Shown here in pieces: positions 27,032-35,967 of a stretch of 64,000 nucleotides of DNA. A program made the position numbers and the translations under genes. The notes beneath the pieces are model-generated. The model searched no databases. It was not told the origin of the DNA and was given only the letters and a program-made list of their open reading frames with translations. Each line of letters starts with the position of its first letter. The stretch's first letter is position 1. This DNA comes from Eggerthella timonensis (GTDB taxonomy: Bacteria > Actinomycetota > Coriobacteriia > Coriobacteriales > Eggerthellaceae): the NCBI RefSeq assembly GCF_900184265.1, contig NZ_FXXA01000002.1, forward strand, positions 3,827,983-3,891,982. The letters are read 5' to 3'.

Positions 27032-27099
27032 CAAATGAGAAAACAAGATTATGCCAAATGAGAAAACAAATTGAAGCCAAATGAGAAAATTCCTATACT
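27032..27099 (+). promoter_or_regulatory. Promoter with three 23-bp-periodic operator repeats
   Basis: CAAATGAGAAAA starts at 27032, 27055 and 27078, an exact 23-base period; the first two copies extend to CAAATGAGAAAACAA. A good promoter, TTGAAG (27071-27076), 17 bases, TATACT (27094-27099), lies within the array. The third repeat fills its spacer. A protein bound to these sites would block RNA polymerase, so repression, perhaps by the downstream protein itself, is likely. Confidence 0.6.
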
Positions 27100-27134
27100 C
27101 TCTTTAGCGTGAAGCGACGAAAGGATCGAAAGAC

Positions 27135-28397
27135 GTGAAAACCTACCTACCCAGAATCGCCGACGGCATGCTCGCTGATCGTCTCAAGCGCAAGGGAGCT
27201 GTGCAGATCAAGGGTGCAAAATGGTGCGGAAAGACCGAAACGGCCAAGCAACAGGCGAAAAGCGTGCTGTATCTGCAAGACCCTGACGTCTACGAGCAGA
27301 ACATGAGAGCGGCGCTCGTGAAACCCTCGCTCCTTCTTCGAGGCGATGAGCCACGCCTGATCGACGAATGGCAAATCGCTCCCCAGATATGGGATGCCGT
27401 GCGATTCGCCGTCGACCAAGATCCCGAGCCAGGACGATTCATACTCACCGGCTCCGCGGTTCCGGGCGAGCGTCCGCTGCACTCCGGCACCGGCCGATTC
27501 GCCTTTCTCACCATGCGACCCATGAGCCTGTTCGAATCGCAAGAGTCGAGCGGCGAGGTGTCGCTCGCCTGCCTATTCGACCCATCGACGCCGATCGAAG
27601 GCGTTTCGAGCCAAACCATCGAAGACATCGCCTTTCTCGCGTCCAGAGGCGGTTGGCCGGCATCGGTGCTCATCCCCAACAGGCACGCGGCACTCGCTAC
27701 GGCGCGGGACTATGTAGAAACCATCTGCGAGGAGGATATTTCCCGCGTAGACGGCGTTTCCCGCAATCCCGACAAAGCACGCGCGCTGCTACGATCCTAC
27801 GCACGAAACATCGCGACACAGGCGAGTGACGCAACCTTGCGCGAAGACATGAGCCCGGCGGGGGAAACGCTCTCGCAGCCCTCGCTGAGCAGGTATCTCG
27901 ACGCATTGACTGATATTTTCGTCATCGAGGAGCTGAGCGCATGGAATCCGCAGCTTCGCTCGAAAACCGCCGTGCGCACCTCCCCTACTCGATGCTTCGT
28001 CGATCCATCTATCGGCGTCGCTGCGCTCGGAGCAAGCCCCGATCACCTGCTGCAGGATTTGCGCACCTTCGGGTTGCTCTTCGAGACGCTTTGTATCAGG
28101 GATTTACGCGTATACGCCGATGCGCTTGGAGGGCGCGTGTTTCACTATCGCGACAAAAGCGGGCTCGAAGCGGATGCCGTCATCGTGTTGGACGATGGGC
28201 GATGGGGGCTCGTCGAAGTCAAGCTCGGAGACGCCTACGTCGACGAGGGGTCGAAGAACCTCCTTCTGCTTGCCGACAAAATCGACCAGCAAGCTATGGG
28301 GAGCCCCGCATTCCTCGCAGTCATCACCGCAGAAGGTTATGCCTACACACGCGATGATGGAGTGCACGTCGTTCCCATCGGATGCCTGAAGCCATAG
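27135..28397 (+). CDS. AAA ATPase with DUF4143 domain
   Basis: This 420-residue protein has an N-terminal P-loop ATPase (AAA_14 type): IKGAKWCGKTETAKQQA as Walker A, LLRGDEPRLIDEWQ as Walker B, and FILTGSA as sensor 1. A DUF4143 C-terminal domain contains the nuclease-like FHYRDKSGLEADAVIVLDD...LVEVKLG pattern (D...E-x-K). These proteins are common, scattered accessory genes in gut bacteria with no firm function. Links to toxin-antitoxin or defence roles have been suggested. GTG is the start, with AAGGA about ten bases ahead. The repeat-laden promoter upstream suggests tight control. The gene is a single transcription unit between the divergent recJ operon and the flavoprotein. Confidence 0.82.
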   Translation: MKTYLPRIADGMLADRLKRKGAVQIKGAKWCGKTETAKQQAKSVLYLQDPDVYEQNMRAALVKPSLLLRGDEPRLIDEWQIAPQIWDAVRFAVDQDPEPGRFILTGSAVPGERPLHSGTGRFAFLTMRPMSLFESQESSGEVSLACLFDPSTPIEGVSSQTIEDIAFLASRGGWPASVLIPNRHAALATARDYVETICEEDISRVDGVSRNPDKARALLRSYARNIATQASDATLREDMSPAGETLSQPSLSRYLDALTDIFVIEELSAWNPQLRSKTAVRTSPTRCFVDPSIGVAALGASPDHLLQDLRTFGLLFETLCIRDLRVYADALGGRVFHYRDKSGLEADAVIVLDDGRWGLVEVKLGDAYVDEGSKNLLLLADKIDQQAMGSPAFLAVITAEGYAYTRDDGVHVVPIGCLKP

Positions 28398-28433
28398 CCT
28401 TCAATCAGATAATCCCTTCCCATCAGGAAAAAC

Positions 28434-28460
28434 GATCGGTTCATACCTTTCGTGCTACAG
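28434..28460. repeat. Decayed half-copy of the 31-bp inverted-repeat family
   Basis: The segment with GGTTCATACCTTTCGTGCT resembles the right arm of the element at 2779-2809, with a 4-5-base deletion. No partner arm is evident here, so it looks like a remnant. Confidence 0.35.
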
Positions 28461-28582
28461 CGGGGAACCCTTTCGTGCGATAGCCTGCGGCCCGGCAAGC
28501 GCATAGTGCATCCCGTTGGCAGCGATTGAGACGATCGCGCCGCAACCGAACAAGGCTAAGGGAACGGGAAAGGGAGAACGAC

Positions 28583-30151
28583 ATGACGAACGCAACCACA
28601 CAGCACGCACAGCACAACGGCCTCTCGAGGAGGAACTTCCTGAAAGGCGCCGGCATCGGCGCGGCGGGCCTGCTGGGCGCCACGGCGCTGAGCGCGTGCG
28701 CCGGCAACGCTTCAGCGAAGACGGGCGACGGCTCTTGGGATAAGGAGACCGACGTCGTGGTGGTTGGCTCGGGCGCCGCGGGCGTATCCGCGGCCATGGA
28801 GGCGCTCGAGGCGGGCGCGCAGATCATCATGATCGAGAAGAGCAAGATGACCGGCGGCATCACCAGCGTGTGCGAGCAGTACTGCGCCTACGACTCCAAG
28901 CTGCACCTTCCGCAGAACTTCGACGACGTGGAGGATAGCGCCGAGATCATGCTGGAGGACGCGATGCGCGTGTCGTACGGCACCGCCGACGAGGCGCTCG
29001 CGAAGGTGTACTGCGACAACTCGGCCGACAGCCTCGACTGGATGATCGACCACGGCTGCGAGTTCAAGGACACCCTGCGCGTGTCCGACGGCCGCCACGG
29101 CCAGGGCAAGTACATCCTGGCCACGCCGGGCGACCTCACCGTGAAGCTCTCGGCGGCCATCCAGGCGGCCGGCGGCGAGATCATGGCCGACACGCCCCTC
29201 ACCGAGCTCGTGCGCGACGACGAGAGCGGCCGCATCGTCGGCGTCGTCGCCGACGACAAGCGCATCAAGGCGCGCAAAGGCGTGGTCATCTGCACCGGCC
29301 CCTGGTCGGACGACGACGTGCTGATTCCCCGTCACCTCAAGGCCGTGCCCGAGACCGTGCAGAAGTGCGCTGAGACGCTGGCCGCCTTCGGCATGCCCTA
29401 CGGCCCCTACACCGGCGAGGCCATCCGCGCCGCGCAGAAGGTGGGTGCCTCGGTGCGCCACATGGAGTACATCATGTTCGATCCCTACTACTCGGTGCCC
29501 GAGGTCATGGAGCAGAAGGTGGCGCCCGCCGGCGTGACGCGCGCGGTGAACCAGGTGCTGCTCACTCCCGAGGGCGTGCGCTTCACCGACGAGGGCCAAT
29601 CGCGCGGCGACATCGCGCTCGACGTGATCGACCTGCCGGGCAACGTCTACTACCCCGTCATCGACGGCCGTCACGTTCCCGACGTCACGGGCTCGATGAA
29701 GTTCACGGCCGACAAGCTCGACGAGTTCGTGGCGGGCGGCTTCATGGCGAAATCCGACACGCTCGAGGGCCTCGCCGCCGAGATGGAGAAGGTGTTCGGC
29801 ATCCCGCAAGCCGCCTCGCTCGCCACCCTCGAGCGCTACAACGGGTTCTGCGAAACGGGCGTTGACGAGGAATTCGGCAAGGACCCGCACCACATGACGC
29901 CCATCGACCAGGCCCCGTTCTACGCCGGCCCCGCCGAAACCTGCCGCGAGATCTACACGCACGGCGGCCTGGAAACCGACGCCGAAGCGCGCGTGGTGGA
30001 CTTCGACGGCGCCGTGATCCCCGGCTTGTACGCCGCAGGCATGTGCACGGGCGGCCCGCTGGGCAGCATCACCATCTCGGGAAACTGGCAGATGAGCTCC
30101 ATCGTGTTCGGCCGCATCGCCGGCAAGAACGTCGCCGCCGAAACCGCCTAG
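28583..30151 (+). CDS. Tat-exported FAD-dependent reductase (fumarate reductase flavoprotein family)
   Basis: This 522-residue protein has a twin-arginine signal (GLSRRNFLKGAGIGAAGLLG) followed by LSACAG, so it may be a lipid-anchored or exported flavoprotein. The FAD-binding fold begins DVVVVGSGAAGVSAAMEALE. The C-terminal FAD motif is GGLETDAEARVVDFDG and GLYAAGMCTGGPLG. It belongs to the fumarate/urocanate reductase flavoprotein family. No heme c motifs or FMN-binding domain are present, so electrons must come from a partner protein. Eggerthellaceae encode dozens of such respiratory reductases, each with its own electron acceptor; this one is unknown. AAAGGGAG precedes the ATG by six bases. 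A LuxR regulator converges on it. Confidence 0.88.
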   Translation: MTNATTQHAQHNGLSRRNFLKGAGIGAAGLLGATALSACAGNASAKTGDGSWDKETDVVVVGSGAAGVSAAMEALEAGAQIIMIEKSKMTGGITSVCEQYCAYDSKLHLPQNFDDVEDSAEIMLEDAMRVSYGTADEALAKVYCDNSADSLDWMIDHGCEFKDTLRVSDGRHGQGKYILATPGDLTVKLSAAIQAAGGEIMADTPLTELVRDDESGRIVGVVADDKRIKARKGVVICTGPWSDDDVLIPRHLKAVPETVQKCAETLAAFGMPYGPYTGEAIRAAQKVGASVRHMEYIMFDPYYSVPEVMEQKVAPAGVTRAVNQVLLTPEGVRFTDEGQSRGDIALDVIDLPGNVYYPVIDGRHVPDVTGSMKFTADKLDEFVAGGFMAKSDTLEGLAAEMEKVFGIPQAASLATLERYNGFCETGVDEEFGKDPHHMTPIDQAPFYAGPAETCREIYTHGGLETDAEARVVDFDGAVIPGLYAAGMCTGGPLGSITISGNWQMSSIVFGRIAGKNVAAETA

Positions 30152-30212
30152 CCCGCACGCCGCCCGCGAACTCGCGCACGAGGCTGCGCATTGCGGCTCC
30201 TCCCTCCCTCCT

Positions 30213-30249
30213 GCGAAGGCCGTCGGAATCCCCTCCGGCGGCCTTCGCC
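30213..30249. terminator. Hairpin between converging genes
   Basis: GCGAAGGCCG-TCGGA pairs with TCCGG-CGGCCTTCGC around a short loop. It lies between the flavoprotein stop and the LuxR gene stop. A T-run is missing, so it is probably a termination or mRNA-end structure of moderate strength. Confidence 0.5.
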
Positions 30250-30260
30250 ATGAAGGAACC

Positions 30261-31700
30261 CTATCGTCGCTGATGAATGGCGGTTTCCATGCGATCGATG
30301 AGGTCGAGCAGCTCCTGGCGCGAATGGACGCCGAGCTTCGCATAGGCGCGGCGCAGATGGGTCTTCACCGTATGCTCCGACAGCATGAGGTAGTCGGCGA
30401 TGTAGCGCGCGCTGCGGCCCGACGAGAACTCGCCCACCACCTCGAACTCGCGCGCCGACAGGTCGTAGGTGTCGCGCAGCAGCTCGAGCGCTGCGGCGTT
30501 GAGCGACTCGATGGACGCGGTTGGCTCGTTCATCTCGTCGGGCGCGTCCACGTAACCGCTCTCCTTGCTCTTCGCGAACAGCCACAGGTAGCTGAGGAAC
30601 AGCAGCGCCACCGACGCGCCCAAAAGCCAGATGATGGCGGTCAGCGCGATGTCGAAATGCTGAGACGCGAGGAGGCCCACGTCGGTGGCCGCAAGCGCGC
30701 GACCGGCGGCGATGGACAGCTGCGATGCGCCCACCGCAAGACCCAGCAGGAAGAGCGACGGCAGCTTGCGCTCGTAGGCCTCGCTCGTGAACGCCATCCA
30801 GATGAGGCAGAAGAACGTGATGAGCAGCACCACCATGAGCGGTCCCGACCACGTGGTGTCGGCGGGGTTCGCGCTGCGGAACATGAGCACCGACATGAGC
30901 GCCAGGGCCGACACGGGATAGGCCACGTCGATGCTCGCCTTCTTCGGTCGCACGAGCACGAGCCCCAGACACAGCGTGAACGACACGACCACGCCGAGAA
31001 TGGACGTGACCGCTGTTTGGGCGTAGTGCATCCCGCTCGCGATGTCCATCTGCACGACGAACCCGCACGACGCCGAGAACACGATGGCGCCTGCCACGGC
31101 GCGCTTCGTGCGCGCGGCGAGCTCCGCCATCGACGTGGCGGGCGCGTCTTGCGGCATCATCACCTTCGCTACCGATTCATCGGCGCGCATGCACGCGCCC
31201 AGCGCCACGAGCGAAACCACGAGGGTCGCGAGGAACACGAGGTCGCGCCCGAGCGGGAACAGGGCCGTGCTCACCGGCACGAGCAACGTGTCCACCACGT
31301 AGCCGGCCGCGATCATGGGCAGCGCCCAACTGGGACGGTAGCTGGCGAACACCTGCATCCAACACAGGATGATGAGCGCCCACCCCACGCCGCCGGCAAG
31401 GGCCGCCACGAAGGGCACGACGCCGAGCGTCTCGGGGCTGGCGGCCAGCGCCACGCGCGCCACGAGCGCGCAGCAACCGCCCACGAACAGCGGCAATGCG
31501 CGGTCGAGGCGCCCGAGGTACGAGAGGATGGCCACGCTCAAGTACGTGATGCCTCCCGCCGCGACGCCCGCGACCGCGTACGGTTCGGGCGAGTACGGCC
31601 CCGTGCCCAGGTCGAGCAGCCGCGCGCCCTGCAGAAGCCCGAACCCCACGACGGCAACCGCCACGAGCAGCCGCGTCTTTTTTGCCGCATCCAGTTGCAC
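30261..31700 (-). CDS. LuxR-type regulator with 12-TM membrane domain (A)
   Basis: This 479-residue protein has an N-terminal membrane part with about 12 hydrophobic helices, spanning roughly residues 8-370. A C-terminal LuxR/GerE helix-turn-helix contains YDLSAREFEVVGEFSSGRS and YIADYLMLSEHTVKTHLRRA. This layout is an Eggerthellaceae speciality. Such regulators often sit beside the reductase they control and are thought to sense the substrate through the membrane domain. This one converges with the Tat flavoprotein and is 89 bases downstream of a second LuxR gene, so either the flavoprotein or the DMSO-reductase-type operon could be its target. GTG start, with AAAGGG about ten bases ahead. 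Confidence 0.87.
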   Translation of the reverse strand: MQLDAAKKTRLLVAVAVVGFGLLQGARLLDLGTGPYSPEPYAVAGVAAGGITYLSVAILSYLGRLDRALPLFVGGCCALVARVALAASPETLGVVPFVAALAGGVGWALIILCWMQVFASYRPSWALPMIAAGYVVDTLLVPVSTALFPLGRDLVFLATLVVSLVALGACMRADESVAKVMMPQDAPATSMAELAARTKRAVAGAIVFSASCGFVVQMDIASGMHYAQTAVTSILGVVVSFTLCLGLVLVRPKKASIDVAYPVSALALMSVLMFRSANPADTTWSGPLMVVLLITFFCLIWMAFTSEAYERKLPSLFLLGLAVGASQLSIAAGRALAATDVGLLASQHFDIALTAIIWLLGASVALLFLSYLWLFAKSKESGYVDAPDEMNEPTASIESLNAAALELLRDTYDLSAREFEVVGEFSSGRSARYIADYLMLSEHTVKTHLRRAYAKLGVHSRQELLDLIDRMETAIHQRR

Positions 31701-31789
31701 GCCCGCACGCCCTTTCCCCCGCCTTGGTTTCCTGCACGCAGTATACCGCGCCCCGTGGCGCGGCGGGGCGCGCCAAGAGCGCGTCCTCC

Positions 31790-33319
31790 CTACATCTGCT
31801 CCACCAGCACGAGCAGCTCCTGCTTCTTGTGGATGTCGAGCTTCGCGTAGATGCGCTTCGAATGGGTGCGCATGGTGTTCTCGGATATGAACAGCATCTC
31901 GGCGATAGCCGGGCCCGAATAGCCGCGCACGAGCAGCTCCATGACCTCGGCCTCGCGGCTGGACAGGCCGTAGAGCTCGCTCAGGCGCTTGCAGCGCTTC
32001 GACACGCGGTCGGCCAGCTGCGGCTCTGCGCCCGCACCGGCCGACGTTGCCTCGTCACGGGAGCGCACCGCCTGCGTCACGGCGATCTCGGCCGACGTCT
32101 CCTTTTGCGGCGCCTTCGGCGTGAGCATGAGAAACTCCAGGCGGTTCGTGTGCAGCTTGCCCACCTTGCGCCCCACCAGCGCGATGAGCAGCATCACGTA
32201 CAGGGCCACGAGCGCCACGAACGACAGCTGCTCCACGCCGAGCCCCGCCGCGCTGCCCGAGGCGTAGCCTACCAGGTAGCCGCACATCTGCATGAAGTAG
32301 GTGATGGTGCCGTAGAACGCGAAGATGAGCACCGGGTTGATGCCGCTGTCGCGCGAGATCTGGCCGCAGTGCATCATCATGAGCACGGTCGCCAGCATGA
32401 AGCACGCGTACGTCACGCCGCTTCCCACCGTGGTGAACGCGGAACCGGCGAACGGCAGCACGATGAGGCACGTCGCTGCGATGGGGAACAGCACGCGGAA
32501 CACGCTCATGAGATCCACGTGGATGGTGCGCCGCCGCCACGCCCCGTAGAACACGGCCACCACGGCCAGCAGCGCGAACATCGAGAAGATGTTGATGGTG
32601 CTGAGCAGCTCCTGGTGCGTGACCGCAATGAAGCGGATGGCGCCCGAGCAGAACCCGAGCGCGCCCACCGACAGCGCCGGAAGGAAGCTCTCGCGCAGCG
32701 CGTTTTTGTACACCACCGCATGCTCGCGCGGGACGTCGTCGAACATGGGCTGCTGCGCATCCGTCGCTCGCGCGGCGATCCACAGGCACAGCCCGGCCAG
32801 CGGCACCAGCACCAGCGGTATAAGGTAGGCGGTGAGCGCCGTGGGGATGAAACACAGGAAGAAGTACAGCAGCGCCGAGAAGCCGGTGCCCTTGATGAGC
32901 GCGAGGTTGCCCCGCGCGCTGTCGAGCGAGGCGAACACGCGCTGCCAGCTCATAAGGTAGCCCGCCGACCCCACGCCGATGAGCGCTGCCGCGCCCACCA
33001 CCAGCACGAGCGCGAGCGATTCCAGGTACATGGCCCCCACCAGCATGAGCGGCCCGAATGCGAGCGGCGCCGAGAACGCGAGCACATGCGCCCCGCGCGA
33101 GAGGCTGGGCCGGGCCCACGTGAAGGCCATGGCCGCGCAGAACGCCAGCCAGAACGCGGCGATCTGAACCGTGTAGAATACGATGGTGGTGAGCGACGTT
33201 TGGCAGAATGCGGGCAAGTAGGGGTAGATGCCGCCCCAGATGGACGTTGCGTTGATGGATAGAAACGTCGCGTAGCCGAAGCTTGGCACGTCCGGTTTCA
33301 ATGCTGATGGAGCACGCAT
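31790..33319 (-). CDS. LuxR-type regulator with 12-TM membrane domain (B)
   Basis: This 509-residue protein has the same design as the neighbour: about 12 helices, a variable cytoplasmic linker (ETSAEIAVTQAVRSRDEATS), then LuxR HTH residues YGLSSREAEVMELLVRGYS and AIAEMLFISENTMRTHSKRI. It is divergent from the molybdoenzyme operon at 33544, with a 224-base shared control region, making it the likely regulator of that operon. The start is the ATG at 33319 with AGGAGG about 13 bases ahead, slightly long spacing. Sensing mode and ligand are unknown. Confidence 0.87.
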   Translation of the reverse strand: MRAPSALKPDVPSFGYATFLSINATSIWGGIYPYLPAFCQTSLTTIVFYTVQIAAFWLAFCAAMAFTWARPSLSRGAHVLAFSAPLAFGPLMLVGAMYLESLALVLVVGAAALIGVGSAGYLMSWQRVFASLDSARGNLALIKGTGFSALLYFFLCFIPTALTAYLIPLVLVPLAGLCLWIAARATDAQQPMFDDVPREHAVVYKNALRESFLPALSVGALGFCSGAIRFIAVTHQELLSTINIFSMFALLAVVAVFYGAWRRRTIHVDLMSVFRVLFPIAATCLIVLPFAGSAFTTVGSGVTYACFMLATVLMMMHCGQISRDSGINPVLIFAFYGTITYFMQMCGYLVGYASGSAAGLGVEQLSFVALVALYVMLLIALVGRKVGKLHTNRLEFLMLTPKAPQKETSAEIAVTQAVRSRDEATSAGAGAEPQLADRVSKRCKRLSELYGLSSREAEVMELLVRGYSGPAIAEMLFISENTMRTHSKRIYAKLDIHKKQELLVLVEQM

Positions 33320-33388
33320 GTGCGAGAGTCCCCCTCCTTATCACCGTAGGGTCATTCTAGCAGACGCGTCGGACGCCGCCAGCCAACA

Positions 33389-33475
33389 TGGTGACAGGGT
33401 GATGCTTTTGACCTGGTAATATACAAATATCACAACATTCTGGTGACAACATCGCGAGCGGCGAGCGCCTATAGT
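33389..33475 (+). promoter_or_regulatory. Control region of the DMSO-reductase-type operon
   Basis: TGGTGACA occurs twice, at 33389-33396 and 33441-33448, 52 bases (five turns) apart. TATAGT at 33470-33475 is a good -10 for the operon start at 33544, with no convincing -35. The repeats are candidate binding sites for the divergent LuxR regulator. An AT-rich patch (GGTAATATACAAATATCAC) lies between them. Confidence 0.35.
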
Positions 33476-33543
33476 CTGCCGCAGACGAAGAGGCCGCGCC
33501 GCCGTTGGGAGGCCTCGCACGAAACGAGAATGGAGGGGGTTGC

Positions 33544-35964
33544 ATGTCAACAGATCGCACCACGCTGACCCGCCGCACGTTCGTCGCATCGACCGGAGCG
33601 CTGGGAGCGCTGGCCGCCTGCGGCACCGCGGCGAGCACGCTGTACGCGCCGACGCCGCAAGCGTACGGCGACGAGGGCGGCGACGGCGAGAGCATCGTGT
33701 GGACGCACTGCCACGTCAACTGCGGAGGGGCCTGCGTGCTGCAGTGCCACGTGCAGGACGGCGAGTTGAAGTACGTGGAATCGGACAACACCGGCGACGC
33801 GTCGTTCGGCGCCGTGGAGGCGCGCGCCTGCCTGCGCGGACGCTCGATCCGCCCGTGGCTGGGCAGCGCCGACCGCCTGAACTACCCCATGAAGCGCGTC
33901 GAGGGAACGAAGCGCGGCGACGGCCAGTACGAGCGCATCAGCTGGGACGAGGCGCTCGACACCATCGCCAGCGAGTTCAAGCGCATCACCGAGAAGTACG
34001 GCAACGAGAGCGTGTTCATCCAGGAATGCTCGGGCGTGGAGCAGAACATCATGATGAACAACCCATTCTTCCGCCTGTTCAACCTGCTGGGCGGCGAGGT
34101 CACCCGCTACGGCAGCTACTCGAGCGCCGCCATCAGCTTCGGCGCCGTGCCGTACACCTACGGCAAGTCGTGGGGCAACCGCTCGCTCAAGACCATCCAG
34201 GAGGGCGAGCTGGTGGTGCTGTTCGGCTTCGCCCCGAACGACATGCGCATGGCCGGCGACGGCCCGGGCTACGACTTGAACGTGGTGCGCGAGAAGAAGA
34301 ACGCACGCATCATCGTCATCGATCCGCGCCGCAACGAGACGTGCACGAACCAGGGAGCCGAGTGGATCCCCATCGTGCCGGGCACCGACGCGGCGCTCGT
34401 GGCGGGCATCGCGCACGAGCTGATCTCGCAGAACCTCGTGGACCTCGACTTCCTGCACACGTACTGCGTGGGATTCGACGAGGAGAGCATGCCCGAGGAC
34501 GCACGCGGCAAGCACCTGTCGTATCGCGACTACATCATGGGAACCGGCTATGATCAGGTAGAGAAGACGCCCGCATGGGCCGCCTCCATCACGAAGGTCC
34601 CGGCCGAGCGCATCGTGAAGCTGGCGCACGAGATCGCCGAGTCCGACCCGTGCTACATCTGCCAGGGCCTCGGGCCGCAGCGCCACACCAACGGCGACAA
34701 CGCCGCGCGCGCCATCATGGTGCTGCCGCAGCTGGTAGGCCAGGTAGGCAAGCCCGGAACCACGTCAGGCGGCACCATCGGCAACGACGACATCGGCCTG
34801 AGCTCGCTTCCCACGGGAGACAACCCCATCAAGACGAAGTTCCCGAACTTCCTGTGGCCCGAAGCCATCCGCGACGGGGCGAAGCTCACCGCCACGAATG
34901 CCGGCATCCAGAACGCCGACAGCCTCAAGGTGGGCATCAAGTTCCTCGTGAATTACGGGAACAACATGATGGCCAACCAGAACGCCGACATCAACTTCAC
35001 CACCGACATCCTGCGCGACGAGAGCCTGTGCGAGTTCATCCTGCAGTACGACGTGGCGCGGACCGCCTCGTGCAACTGGGCCGACATCGTGCTGCCCGAC
35101 CTCACCCCGCAGGAAACGTACAGCCTGACGGCCGCCGGCGAGAGCAACGACGTGGAGGGCATCCGCTTCGGCCAGCCCCTCTACGAGCCGAAGTTCGAAC
35201 GCCGCGAAGTGTACGAGGTGTGCGGCGAGCTGGCGAAGCGCCTGGGCGTGTACGACGAGTACTCCGAGGGCGGCATGACGCGCGAGGACTGGTGCCGCAA
35301 GCTCTACGACGAGCTGCGCGAGGACAAGCCCGAGCTGCCTACGTACGACGAGGGCGTGAAGATGGGCGCGTTCACCTACGACACCGGGCCCTCGACCGAC
35401 GTGGACAAGTTCATCCTCGACCCCGAGGCGAACCCGCTGAAAACCGCCACGGGCAAGATCCAGATCTACTCCCCCGAGCTTGCCGAGATGGCCGAAACGT
35501 GGACGGTGCAGGACGGCGACGTGATCTCGCCCATCCCCGTGTACTATCCGGGCTTCGACGGACCCGACGCCACCACCGACGAGTTCCCGTTCCAGATCGT
35601 GGACTTCCACCACAAGGGCACGACGCACTCGACGTACGCCGCCAACGAGGTGCTGCACAAGCTGTCGCCGTTCCAGGCGTGGATCAACCCGATCGACGCC
35701 GAGCGCCAGGGCATCGCCGACCTCGATCCCGTGCGCCTCGTGAGCGCGCAGGGCGAGATCCGCACCACGGCGAAGGTGACGAACCGCGTGATCCCCGGCG
35801 TCATCATGTACCCGCAGGGCGCGTGGCACGATGCCGACATGCAGGGCGACCGCGTGGACCACGGCGGATGCAGCAACACGTTGACCAGCCGCCATTGCGC
35901 CCCGGTGTCGAAGGGCACGGGCCAGCACAGCGTGATCGGCACGATCGAGAAGGTGGAGGGGTAA
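33544..35964 (+). CDS. Molybdopterin oxidoreductase, DMSO reductase family catalytic subunit
   Basis: This 806-residue exported respiratory oxidoreductase has a Tat signal (TLTRRTFVASTGALGALAAC). The [4Fe-4S] ligands are seen in THCHVNCGGACVLQC and ARACLRGRS. Mo-bisPGD binding segments include LVVLFGFAPNDMRMAGDGPG, RIIVIDPRRNETC, CQGLGPQRHTNGDN and, in the C-terminal domain, VSAQGEIRTTAKVTNRV. The region RYGSYSSAAISFG is where DmsA-type enzymes place the Ser ligand of Mo, so a Ser ligand is likely. The substrate is unknown; DMSO/TMAO-like or an aromatic metabolite are both possible. GGAGGGGG precedes the ATG at 33544. Genes for the FeS subunit and two anchors follow with 3, 1 and 30 bases between. 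Confidence 0.9.
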   Translation: MSTDRTTLTRRTFVASTGALGALAACGTAASTLYAPTPQAYGDEGGDGESIVWTHCHVNCGGACVLQCHVQDGELKYVESDNTGDASFGAVEARACLRGRSIRPWLGSADRLNYPMKRVEGTKRGDGQYERISWDEALDTIASEFKRITEKYGNESVFIQECSGVEQNIMMNNPFFRLFNLLGGEVTRYGSYSSAAISFGAVPYTYGKSWGNRSLKTIQEGELVVLFGFAPNDMRMAGDGPGYDLNVVREKKNARIIVIDPRRNETCTNQGAEWIPIVPGTDAALVAGIAHELISQNLVDLDFLHTYCVGFDEESMPEDARGKHLSYRDYIMGTGYDQVEKTPAWAASITKVPAERIVKLAHEIAESDPCYICQGLGPQRHTNGDNAARAIMVLPQLVGQVGKPGTTSGGTIGNDDIGLSSLPTGDNPIKTKFPNFLWPEAIRDGAKLTATNAGIQNADSLKVGIKFLVNYGNNMMANQNADINFTTDILRDESLCEFILQYDVARTASCNWADIVLPDLTPQETYSLTAAGESNDVEGIRFGQPLYEPKFERREVYEVCGELAKRLGVYDEYSEGGMTREDWCRKLYDELREDKPELPTYDEGVKMGAFTYDTGPSTDVDKFILDPEANPLKTATGKIQIYSPELAEMAETWTVQDGDVISPIPVYYPGFDGPDATTDEFPFQIVDFHHKGTTHSTYAANEVLHKLSPFQAWINPIDAERQGIADLDPVRLVSAQGEIRTTAKVTNRVIPGVIMYPQGAWHDADMQGDRVDHGGCSNTLTSRHCAPVSKGTGQHSVIGTIEKVEG

Positions 35965-35967
35965 GCC

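Noticed and set aside
27032-27099. CRISPR-like array
   Set aside because: Only three 12-15-base repeats with 8-11-base gaps inside a promoter. Too short and too regular for repeat-spacer structure.
33544-35964. Assignment as dopamine or catechol dehydroxylase
   Set aside because: The residues seen fit the DmsA-type group with a Ser-region ligand and DmsB/DmsC partners; no evidence for a catechol substrate.
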